Below are positions 12,501-25,239 of a DNA stretch of 64,000 nt, one piece after another. Numbering within the stretch: the stretch's first letter is position 1; every line of letters starts with the position of its first letter. This DNA comes from Siphonodentalium dalli. Its lineage: Eukaryota; Mollusca; Scaphopoda; Gadilida; Siphonodentaliidae. The position numbers and the translations under genes were made by a program. The notes beneath the pieces were generated by a model. The model searched no databases and had not been told where the DNA came from. It saw only the letters and a list, made by a program, of their open reading frames with translations. The stretch is from assembly GCA_032622095.1 (NCBI GenBank), contig CP136066.1:8825784-8889783 (forward strand), in the 5' to 3' direction.

Positions 12501-15500
12501 TGATGCAATTTAACAATTCCGCAGGCGTAAAATGGTGAGCGTACATATACTTCAGGGCAGTTTTTATAATGCAAAATGTCAGTTGGTGTGTGACGTTGAT
12601 TTTCGTCAATGATGTGCTTACTGGTGTCACATGCTGTACCCGTGCCACCGCTCGAGGACCAGCCGTCCATGCAACTGCATGTACCATCATCTGTATCACA
12701 ACAACCGTGTTCGCAATCCACTGACTCGCATACATCTGGATGAGTGAATAATTGAGATATTAGATTGATTCTTTCCTACGTAAATGAATGGGAACAATGA
12801 CTATCAAATTGTCAAGACTTTTCTCATTAACACACTCATATATAGCTTCACAAGACATCGCGATAATATAGCTCTTCCACATAGCGTTTCAAGAGTGCGT
12901 TATAATGTTAATTGTTAGATGGTCCATTGATGGCGCCGGCAAATAAGATACTGCTCTAATTTTATTGCACCGCTATTATATTTCGCTAACATTTAGCCAA
13001 GGGACTTTTACAATTCCACGGTTCTATCTCATAACTTGGTGAGGGTGTTTTTTAATGTCAATCGTTAGATTGTCCCGTGACAGCTCTGGCAAATTATAAT
13101 CTACTCTAATACGGTTGAGAAATCGAGTGGTTAATACTGACTGAAAGCATTTATTTGATGCAATTTAACAATTCCGCAGGCGTAAACTGATGAGCGTACT
13201 AATACTTCAGGGCAGTTTTTATAATGCAAAATGTCAGTTGGTGTGTGACGTTGATTTTCGTCAATGATGTACTTACTGGTGTCACATGCTGTACCAGCGC
13301 CACCGCTCGACGACCAGCCGTCCATGCAACTGCACGTACCATCATCTGTATCACAACAACCGTGTTCGCAATCCACTGACTCGCATACATCTGGATGAGT
13401 GAATTATTGAGATATTAGATTTATTCTTTCCTACGTAAATGAATGGGAACAATGACTATCGAATTGTCAAGACTTTTCTCATTAACACACTCATATATAG
13501 CTTCACAAGACATCGCGATAATATAGCTGTTCCACATAGCGTTTCAAGAGTGCGTTATAATGTTAATTGTTAGATGGTCCATTGATGGCGCCGGCAAATA
13601 AGATACTGCTCTAATTTTATTGCACCGCTATTATATTTCTATATTTCGCTAACATTTATCCAAGGGACTTTTACAATTCCACGGTTCTATCTCATAACTT
13701 GGTGAGGATGTTTTCTAATGTCAATCATTAGATTGTCCCGTGACAGCTAGGTAAATTAGAAACTACTCTAATGCGGTTGAGAAATCGAGTGGTTAATACG
13801 GACTGAAAGCATTTATTTGATACAATTTAACAATTCCGCAGGCGTAAAATGATTAGCGTACTAATACTTCAGGGCAGTGTTTATAATGCAAAATGTCAGT
13901 TGGTGTGTGACGTTGATTTTCGTCAATGATGTACTTACTGGTGTCACATGCTGTACCCGCGCCACCGCTAGAGGACCAGCCGTCCATGCAACTGCACGTA
14001 CCATCATCTGTATCACAACAACCGTGTTCGCAATCCACTGACTCGCATACATCTGGATGAGTGAATTATTGAGATATTAGATTGGATTCTTTCCTACGTA
14101 AATGAATGGGAATAATGCTTATCGAATTGTCATGACTTTTTGGATGAATACATTCTTTATAGCTTTACAAGACATCGCGATATTATAGCTCATCCACATA
14201 GCGTCCCAAGAGTGCGTTATCATGTTAATTGTTAGATGGTCCATTGATGGCGCCGGCAAATAAGATACTGCTCTAATTTTATTGCACCGCTATTATATTT
14301 CGCTAACATTTAGCCAATGGACTTTTACAATTCCACGGTTCTATCTTATAACTTGGTAAGTGTGTTTTCTAATGTCAATCGTTAGATTGTCCCGTGACAG
14401 CTCTGGAAAATTAGAACCTACAATAATATGGTTGATAAATCGAGTGGTTAGTACTGCCTGAAAGCATTTATTTGATGCAATTTAACAATTCCGCAGGCGT
14501 AAAATGGTGAGCGTACATATACTTCAGGGCAGTGTTTATAATGCAAAATGTCAGTTGGTGTGTGACGTTGATTTTCGTCAATGATGTGCTTACTGGTGTC
14601 ACATGCTGTACCCGCGCCACCGTTCGAGGACCAGCCGTCCATGCAACTGCACGTACCATTATCTGTATCACAACAACCGTGTTCGCAATCCACTGACTCG
14701 CATACATCTGGATGAGTGAATTATTGAGATATTAGATTGATTCTTTCCTACGTAAATGAATGGGAACAATGACTATCGAATTGTCAAGACTTTTCTCATT
14801 AACACACTCATATATAGCTTCACAAGACATCGCGATAATATAGCTGTTCCACATAGCGTTTCAAGAGTGCGTTATAATGTTAATTGTTAGATGGTCCATT
14901 GATGGCGCCGGCAAATAAGATACTGCTCTAATTTTATTGCACCGCTATTATATTTCTATATTTCGCGAACATTTGTCCAAGGGACTTTTACAATTCCACG
15001 ATTCTATCTCATAACTTGGTGAGGTTGTTTTCTAAAGTGAATCGTTAGATTGTCCCGTGACAGCTCTGGCAAATTAGAACCTACTCTAATACGGTTGAGA
15101 AATCGAGTAGTTAGTACTGACTGAATGCAATTATTTGATGCAATTTAACAATTCCGCAGGCGTAAAATGGTGAGCGTACATATACTTCAGGGTAGTTTTT
15201 ATAATGCAAAATGTCAGATGGTGTGTGACGTTGATTTTCGTCAATGATGTGCTTACTGGTGTCACATGCTGTACCCGCGCCACCGCTCGAGGACCAGCCG
15301 TCCATGCAACTGCATGTACCATCATCTGTATCACAACAACCGTGTTCGCAATCCACTGACTCGCATACATCTGGATGAGTGAATTATTGAGATATTAGAT
15401 TGGATTCTTTCCTACGTAAATGAATGGGAACAATGACTATCGAATTGTCAAGACTTTTATCATGAATACACTCATATATAGCTTCACAAGACATCGCGAT

Positions 15501-18500
15501 AATATAGCTCTTCCACATAGCGTTTCAAGAGTGCGTTATAATGTTAATTGTTAGATGGTCCATTAATGGCGGCGGCAAATAAGAAACTGCTCTAATTTTA
15601 TTCCACTGCTATTATATTTCGCTAACATTTAGCCAAGGGACTTTTCAATTCCACGGTTCTATCTTATAACTTGCATATCGAATTGTCATGACTTTTCGGA
15701 TGAATAAATTCATATATAGCTTTACGATCGCGATATTATATCTCATCCACATATCGTCCCGAGAGTGCGTTATCATGTTAATTGTTAGATGGTCCATTGG
15801 TGGCGCCGGCAAATAAGATACTGCTCTAATTTTATTGCACCGCTATTATATTTCGCTAACATTTAGCCAATGGACTTTTACAATTCCACGGTTCTATCTT
15901 ATAACTTGGTAAGTGTGTTTTCTAATGTCAATCGTTAGATCGTACCGTGACAGCTCTGGACAATTAGAACCTACAATAATATGGTTGAGAAATCGAGTGG
16001 TTAGTACTGCCTGAAAGCATTTATTTGATGCAATTTAACAATTCCGCAGGCGTAAAATGGTGAGCGTACATATACTTCAGGGCAGTTTTTATAATGCAAA
16101 ATGTCAATTGGTGTTTGACGTTGATTTTCGTCAATGATGTGCTTACTGGTGTCACATGCTGTACCCGCGCCTCCGCTCGAGGACCAGCCGTCCATGCAAC
16201 TGCACGTACTATCATCTGTATCACAACAACCGTGCTCACAATCCACTGACTCGCATACATCTGGATGAGTGAATTATTGAGATATTAGATTGGATTCTTT
16301 CCTACGTAAATGAATGGGAATAATGCATATCGAATTGTCAAGACTTTTCAGATGAATACATTCATATCAATATTTACAAGACATCGCGATATTATATCTC
16401 ATCCACATAGCGTCCCAAGAGTGAGTTATCATGTTAATTGTTAAATGGTCCATTGATGGCGCCGGCAAATAAGATACTGCTCTAATTTTATTGCACCGCT
16501 ATTATATTTCGCTAACATTTAGCTAATGGACTTTTACAATTCCACGGTTCTATCTTATAACTTGGTAAGTATGTTTTCTAATGTCAATTGTTAGATTGTC
16601 CCGTGACAACTCTGGAAAATTAGAACCTACAATAATATGGTTGAGAAATCGAGTGGTTAGTACTGCCTGAAAGCATTTATTTGATGCAATTTTACAATTC
16701 CGCAGGCGTAAAATGGTGAGCGTACATATACTTCAGGGCAGTTTTTATAATGCAAAATGTCAGTTGGTGTGTGACGTTGATTTTCGTCAATGATGTGCTT
16801 ACTGGTGTCACATGCTGTACCCGCGCCACCGCTCGAGGACCAGCCGTCCATGCAACTGCACGTACCATCATCTGTATCACAACAACCGTGTTCGCAATCC
16901 ACTGACTCGCATACATCTGGATGAGTGAATTATTGAGATATTAGATTGATTCTTTCCTACGTAAATGAATGGGAACAATGACTATCGAATTGTCAAGACT
17001 TTTCTCATTAACACACTCATATATATCTTCACAAGACATCGCGATAATATACCTCTTCCACATAGCGTTTCAAGAGTGCGTTATAATGTTAATTGTTAGA
17101 TGGTCCATTAATGGCGCCGGCAAATAAGGAACTGCTCTAATTTGATTCCACCGCTATTATATTTCGCTAACATTTAGCCAATGGACTTTTACAATTCCAC
17201 GGTTCTATCTTATAACTTGGTAAGTGTGTTTTCTAATGTCAATCGTTAGATTGTCCCGTGACAGTTCTGGAAAATTAGAAGCTACAATAATATGGTTGAG
17301 AAATCGAGTGGTTAGTACTGCCTGAAAGCATTTATTTGATGCAATTTAACAATTCCGCAGGCGTAAAATGGTGAGCGTACATATACTTCAGGGCAGTTTT
17401 TATAATGCAAAATGTCAGTTGGTGTGTGACGTTGATTTTCGTCAATGATGTGCTTACTGGTGTCACATGCTGTACCCGTGCCACCGCTCGAGGACCAGCC
17501 GTCCATGCAACTGCATGTACCATCATCTGTATCACAACAACCGTGTTCGCAATCCACTGACTCGCATACATCTGGATGAGTGAATAATTGAGATATTAGA
17601 TTGATTCTTTCCTACGTAAATGAATGGGAACAATGACTATCAAATTGTCAAGACTTTTCTCATTAACACACTCATATATAGCTTCACAAGACATCGCGAT
17701 AATATAGCTCTTCCACATAGCGTTTCAAGAGTGCGTTATAATGTTAATTGTTAGATGGTCCATTGATGGCGCCGGCAAATAAGATACTGCTCTAATTTTA
17801 TTGCACCGCTATTATATTTCGCTAACATTTAGCCAAGGGACTTTTACAATTCCACGGTTCTATCTCATAACTTGGTGAGGGTGTTTTTTAATGTCAATCG
17901 TTAGATTGTCCCGTGACAGCTCTGGCAAATTATAATCTACAATAATACGGTTGAGAAATCGAGTGGTTAATACTGACTGAAAGCATTTATTTGATGCAAT
18001 TTAACAATTCCGCAGGCGTAAACTGATGAGCGTACTAATACTTCAGGGCAGTTTTTATAATGCAAAATGTCAGTTGGTGTGTGACGTTGATTTTCGTCAA
18101 TGATGTACTTACTGGTGTCACATGCTGTACCAGCGCCACCGCTCGACGACCAGCCGTCCATGCAACTGCACGTACCATCATCTGTATCACAACAACCGTG
18201 TTCGCAATCCACTGACTCGCATACATCTGGATGAGTGAATTATTGAGATATTAGATTTATTCTTTCCTACGTAAATGAATGGGAACAATGACTATCGAAT
18301 TGTCAAGACTTTTCTCATTAACACACTCATATATAGCTTCACAAGACATCGCGATAATATAGCTGTTCCACATAGCGTTTCAAGAGTGCGTTATAATGTT
18401 AATTGTTAGATGGTCCATTGATGGCGCCGGCAAATAAGATACTGCTCTAATTTTATTGCACCGCTATTATATTTCTATATTTCGCTAACATTTATCCAAG

Positions 18501-21500
18501 GGACTTTTACAATTCCACGGTTCTATCTCATAACTTGGTGAGGATGTTTTCTAATGTCAATCATTAGATTGTCCCGTGACAGCTAGGTAAATTAGAAACT
18601 ACTCTAATGCGGTTGAGAAATCGAGTGGTTAATACGGACTGAAAGCATTTATTTGATACAATTTAACAATTCCGCAGGCGTAAAATGATTAGCGTACTAA
18701 TACTTCAGGACAGTGTTTATAATGCAAAATGTCAGTTGGTGTGTGACGTTGATTTTCGTCAATGATGTACTTACTGGTGTCACATGCTGTACCCGCGCCA
18801 CCGCTAGAGGACCAGCCGTCCATGCAACTGCACGTACCATCATCTGTATCACAACAACCGTGTTCGCAATCCACTGACTCGCATACATCTGGATGAGTGA
18901 ATTATTAAGATATTAGATTGGATTCTTTCCTACGTAAATGAATGGGAATAATGCTTATCGAATTGTCATGACTTTTTGGATGAATACATTCTTTATAGCT
19001 TTACAAGACATCGCGATATTATAGCTCATCCACATAGCGTCCCAAGAGTGCGTTATCATGTTAATTGTTAGATGGTCCATTAATGGCGGCGGCAAATAAG
19101 AAACTGCTCTAATTTTATTCCACTGCTATTATATTTCGCTAACATTTAGCCAAGGGACTTTACAATTCCACGGTTCTATCTTATAACTTGCATATCGAAT
19201 TGTCATGACTTTTCGGATGAATAAATTCATATATAGCTTTACGATCGCGATATTATATCTCATCCACATATCGTCCCGAGAGTGCGTTATCATGTTAATT
19301 GTTAGATGGTCCATTGGTGGCGGCGGCAAATAAGATACTGCTCTAATTTTATTGCACCGCTATTATATTTCGCTAACATTTAGCCAATGGACTTTTACAA
19401 TTCCACGGTTCTATCTTATAACTTGGTAAGTGTGTTTTCTAATGTCAATCGTTAGATCGTACCGTGACAGCTCTGGACAATTAGAACCTACAATAATATG
19501 GTTGAGAAATCGAGTGGTTAGTACTGCCTGAAAGCATTTATTTGATGCAATTTAACAATTCCGCAGGCGTAAAATGGTGAGCGTACATATACTTCAGGGC
19601 AGTTTTTATAATGCAAAATGTCAATTGGTGTTTGACGTTGATTTTCGTCAATGATGTGCTTACTGGTGTCACATGCTGTACCCGCGCCTCCGCTCGAGGA
19701 CCAGCCGTCCATGCAACTGCACGTACTATCATCTGTATCACAACAACCGTGCTCTCAATCCACTGACTCGCATACATCTGGATGAGTGAATTATTGAGAT
19801 ATTAGATTGGATTCTTTCCTACGTAAATGAATGGGAATAATGCATATCGAATTGTCAAGACTTTTCAGATGAATACATTCATATCAATATTTACAAGACA
19901 TCGCGATATTATATCTCATCCACATAGCGTCCCAAGAGTGAGTTATCATGTTAATTGTTAAATGGTCCATTGATGGCGCCGGCAAATAAGATACTGCTCT
20001 AATTTTATTGCACCGCTATTATATTTCGCTAACATTTAGCTAATGGACTTTTACAATTCCACGGTTCTATCTTATAACTTGGTAAGTATGTTTTCTAATG
20101 TCAATTGTTAGATTGTCCCGTGACAACTCTGGAAAATTAGAACCTACAATAATATGGTTGAGAAATCGAGTGGTTAGTACTGCCTGAAAGCATTTATTTG
20201 ATGCAATTTAACAATTCCGCAGGCGTAAAATGGTGAGCGTACATATACTTCAGGGCAGTTTTTATAATGCAAAATGTCAGTTGGTGTGTGACGTTGATTT
20301 TCGTCAATGATGTGCTTACTGGTGTCACATGCTGTACCCGCGCCACCGCTCGAGGACCAGCCGTCCATGCAACTGCACGTACCATCATCTGTATCACAAC
20401 AACCGTGTTCGCAATCCACTGACTCGCATACATCTGGATGAGTGAATTATTGAGATATTAGATTGATTCTTTCCTACGTAAATGAATGGGAACAATGACT
20501 ATCGAATTGTCAAGACTTTTCTCATTAACACACTTATATAGAGCTTCACAAGACATCGCGATAATATAGCTCTTCCACATAGCGTTTCAAGAGTGCGTTA
20601 TAATGTTAATTGTTAGATGGTCAATTGATGGCGTCGGCAAATAAGATACTGCTCTAATTTTATTGCACCGCTATTATATTTCTATATTTCGCTAACATTT
20701 AGCCAATGGACTTTTACAATTCCACGGTTCTATCTCATAACTTGGTGAGGGTGTTTTCTAATGTCAATCGTTAGATTGTCCCGTGACAGCTCTGGCAAAT
20801 TAGAATCTACTCTAATACGGTTGAGAAATCGAGTGGTTAATACGGACTGAAAGCATTTATTTGATGCAATTTAACAATTCCGCAGGCTTAAAATGGTGAG
20901 CGTACTAATACTTCAGGGCAGTTTTTATAATGCAAAATGTCAGTTGGTGTGTGACGTTGATTTTCGTCAATGATGTGCTTACTGGTGTCACATGCTGTAC
21001 CCGCGCCTCCGCTCGAGGACCAGCCGTCCATGCAACTGCACGTACCATCATCTGTATCACAACAACCGTGTTCGCAATCCATTGACTCGCATACATCTGG
21101 ATGAGTGAATTATTGAGATATTAGATTGATTCTTTCCTACGTAAATGAATGGGAACAATGACTATCGAATTGTCAAGACTTTTCTCATTAACACACTTAT
21201 ATAGAGCTTCACAAGACATCGCGATAATATAGCTCTTCCACATAGCGTTTCAAGAGTGCGTTATAATGTTAATTGTTAGATGGTCAATTGATGGCGCCGG
21301 CAAATAAGATACTGCTCTAATTTTATTGCACCGCTATTATATTTCTATATTTCGCTAACATTTAGCCAATGGACTTTTACAATTCCACGGTTCTATCTCA
21401 TAACTTGGTGAGGGTGTTTTCTAATGTCAATCGTTAGATTGTCCCGTGACAGCTCTGGCAAATTAGAATCTACTCTAATACGGTTGAGTAATCGAGTGGT

Positions 21501-24500
21501 TAATACGGACTGAAAGCATTTATTTGATGCAATTTAACAATTCCGCAGGCTTAAAATGGTGAGCGTACTAATACTTCAGGGCAGTTTTTATAATGCAAAA
21601 TGTCAGTTGGTGTGTGACGTTGATTTTCGTCAATGATGTGCTTACTGGTGTCACATGCTGTACCCGCGCCTCCGCTCGATGACCAGCCGTCCATGCAACT
21701 GCACGTACCATCATCTGTATCACAACCGTGTTCGCAATCCACTGACTCGCATACATCTGGATGAGTGAATGTTTGAGATATTAGATTGGATTCTTTCCTA
21801 AGTAAATGAATGGGAACAATGACTACTGAATTGTCAAGACTTTTCTGATGAATACATTCATATATAGCTTTACAAGACATCTCAATATTATAGCTCATCC
21901 ACATAGCGTCCCATGAGTGCGTTATCATGTTAATTGTTAGATGGTCCATTGATGGCGCCGGCAAATAAGATACTGCTCTAATTTTATTGCACCGCTATTA
22001 TATTTCGCTAACATTTAGCCAATGGACTTTTACAATTCCACGGTTCTATCTCATAACTTGGTGAGGGTGTTTTCTAATGTCAATCGTTAGATTGTCCTGA
22101 GACAGCTCTGGCAAATTAGAACCTACTCTAATACGGTTGAGAACTCGAGTGGTTAATACTGACTGAAAGCATTTATTTGATGCAATTTAACAATTCCGCA
22201 GGCGTAAAATGGTGAGCGTACTAATACTTCAGGGCAGTATTTATAATGCAAAATGTCAGTCGGTGTGTGACGTTGATTTTCGTCAATGATGTGTTTACTG
22301 GTGTCACATGCTGTACCCGCGCCACCGCTCGAGGACCAGCCGTCCATGCAACTGCACGTACCATCATCTGTATAACAACAACCGTGTTCGCAATCCACTG
22401 AGTCGCATACATCTGGATGAGTGAATTATTGAGAAATTCGATTGGATTCTTTTCTACGTAAATGAATGGGAACAATGACTATCGAAGTGTCAAGACTTTT
22501 CTGATGAATACACTCATATATACCGGTAGCTGTACAAGACATCGCGATATTGCAGCTCGTCCACATAGCGTCCCTAGAGTGCGTTATCATGTTAATTGTT
22601 AGATGGTCCATTGGTGGCGCCGGCAAATAAGATACTGCTCTAATTTTATTGCACCGCTATTATTGTTCGCTAACATTTAACCAAGGGACTTTTACAATTC
22701 CACGGTTCTATCTCATAACTTGGTAAGGGTGCTTTCTAATGTCAATCAATGGTATAACAATGTAATTTTAGCTCATACTGACAACAGAATAAAAAGGACG
22801 ACAATTGCTATTATTTTATCAATCAACATTTCGAAGAGAGCTCTCCGATGAATGGCAACAAGCCATATTTCCGACTAAATCCTGAAAGTTAACCATAATT
22901 CTGCAGTGGTTAAGGGGTCGATTGCTGTAGTTCTCAATTGCGATCTGTGAGATATCCAATACTAACTTGTGTCACAACCGGTAGCTGGTGAGCTATATCC
23001 GGGGAAACAGGTGCAGTCCCCGGTCACATAATCACACCACCCATTCCCGCAGTCCACTCCGTCACATACATCTGTAACAATATAATTACATGCCGATTGC
23101 ATTAAAAAATATGCTGCAACAATTAAATGCAACAATCAAAGATGTCCCGACTGTGTGGTAGCTCGTCAATAGAGTGACCTCCCATATCTCACAATCCACA
23201 ACCTCACTCAGCACATTCCTACTCGACTTTCAATGAACATCCCACTGATAAGAGAGAGACAAACCATCGAGTAACCAATAATCGATTTATCTAGACGTAT
23301 ACCCTCCATGCATATAATCCAGTTCAATGCAAGCATTATATGATACATAATTATATAGCCGTGCATTGTACAAGAAATCTTGACCGCCTATCGTAACATC
23401 TTTTTATCTTTAAGGGGGTGGCAGTAAGACAGTCTAGCCTGACTATGCCACCCCCTCGAATATACAATACAATATTTGTCAAATGTATTATGCATTAATA
23501 TGTGTATATTGAAATAAAATATCCTATCATATTTAGATATAGATAAAGCAGTTGTTTAATAATGAGAATGTGTTTTCAATACCACCAGATCAATAATGTT
23601 ATGTTGCCACAACCAGTTTCTATTAACTCTATCATGGATAGCATTTGCACTCTACGGTCCCGGGGTCACACCACTCATTATCACATATTTGCAATAACAT
23701 CATATTTGCGTAGAAATAATGTATTTTTTGTTAAATAATGAGAATGTGTTTACAATACCATCGGACCAATAGTGGTATCTTGCCAGAAACCTTCTCACGT
23801 TAATACTTGACGCAGTGTATGAATTTTGGTCTGAAATTTCCAACTGGTGTTGTATGAGGTATAAAATGTATACAAACATGTATTGAACATTTTAATAAAC
23901 GTTATGGTGAGACATCACGTCCTTGGCAGCGGCCATCACACGAGAGACCGACGAGAGGCCCAAGAGAGAAAAGTTTTAGTTTTGAAATGGTCAGGCACTA
24001 AATATAACTTCGTTGCATAAACCCGTTTATTATATGATCATAACCCGTTTATTATATGATCATAACCCGTTTATTATATAATCATAACCTTTCTTCTAAA
24101 ATTCCTATACTAAATCATACGGAATTATAGTTGATAAATCACGATATCTACTGGATTGTGTTATGAATAGGCAAGAAGGGTTAATAACAAGTCACGCGAC
24201 GTCATGAGTTATTAATAGGAATTGTAAATCCCTGGGTTTTTCCAATGATATTTAAAGTATCTACGTTGTTGTGCATTTGATGGATCCATTACACACATAT
24301 ATATGATCAGGTGTTTCGGGCATAATGGGGCTTGATAGCATTGGTAGGTCATATAATAAAACACTTGTTGCATTGTTTCGAGGTTGACATGAGGATTTAT
24401 CAACCATTGGAAGTTAATATTCACCTCGGCCTGCGGCCTCGGTGAATATTAACTTCCTCGGGTTGATAAATCTGCATGTCAAACTCGAAACATTGCAATA

Positions 24501-25205
24501 AATGTATAATACAAGACGAGCTCTGATTGTTCACTAGTACGTACATGTTATCGAGTTATTCCGCAGTGTACCACAACACAGGAGGTATAATCAGTGCAAT
24601 GCTGCCAATGCCTCGAACTTTCAGAACACTCTTAACTACATGTGAATTGGTTAATATCATGCTTTATTGTGAGCTCAACAATAGATTATAGAAGAAATCG
24701 CTAACAGATAATAATCGTTACCCACCGTTAGCAGCGAAGAGATAGAAAATTACACATTCATTGTAGCTTTGACTTCTATGACGTAACTGAATTTTTTATA
24801 TAATTATCATCGAACTTTAAAATATGAACCATATATATATATAGTAGCATTAGTATACTTCAATTATTAAGTATTATATTTGAATGTGACCCGGTTGTAA
24901 TTGGCATATGCACAGCACGCGTAAAATAAAAATAAAATCTAGCATTTAAGTGGATACCGAACAATAATCAGTGCAATGCTGCCAACGCCTCGAACTTTCA
25001 GAACACTCTTAACTACATGTAAATTGGATAATATCATGCTTTATTGTGAGCTCAACAATAGATTATAGAAGAAATCGCTAACAGATAATAATCGTTATCC
25101 ACCGTTAGCAGTGAAGAGATAGAAAATTACACATTCATAGTAGCTTTGACTTCTATGACGTAACTGAATTTTTTAAATAATTATCATCGAACTTTAAAAT
25201 ATGAA

Positions 25206-25239
<34 letters not shown>

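Larger units (their letters stand above)
12081..16916 (-). repeat. Higher-order repeat copy 2 (4,836 bp, 7 EGF exons)
   Basis: Base-for-base continuation of the copy 1 pattern at an offset of exactly 4,836, with only scattered substitutions and short length changes. Examples are D-N-G-T at 14594 and ttgattct versus ttattct near 14739. The equal length of the two full copies points to very recent duplication, or to an assembly effect that long reads would reveal. Confidence 0.93.
16917..20433 (-). repeat. Higher-order repeat copy 3, shortened (3,517 bp, 5 EGF exons)
   Basis: Follows the copy 1 and 2 order for positions 1-3, then jumps to position 6. It is 1,319 bp shorter, matching the loss of positions 4 and 5 (655 + 663 bp). 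The join lies in the intron right of 18888, near 19080, where gatggtccattgatggcgcc gives way to the attaatggcggcggc variant that normally follows position 5. This is the footprint of unequal recombination between intron copies. Confidence 0.9.
20434..21756 (-). repeat. Local tandem pair of EGF units
   Basis: Two consecutive units of 663 and 660 bp share private intron markers (cacacttatatagagc, gcaggcttaaaatgg, and the tatattt insertion) not found together elsewhere. They are a separate, later one-unit duplication beside the higher-order array. Confidence 0.85.

Noticed and set aside
24212-24424. 70-codon minus frame repeated in part at 27800-28006
   Set aside because: The duplicate is read in a different frame by the longest ORF, showing that the protein is not preserved.
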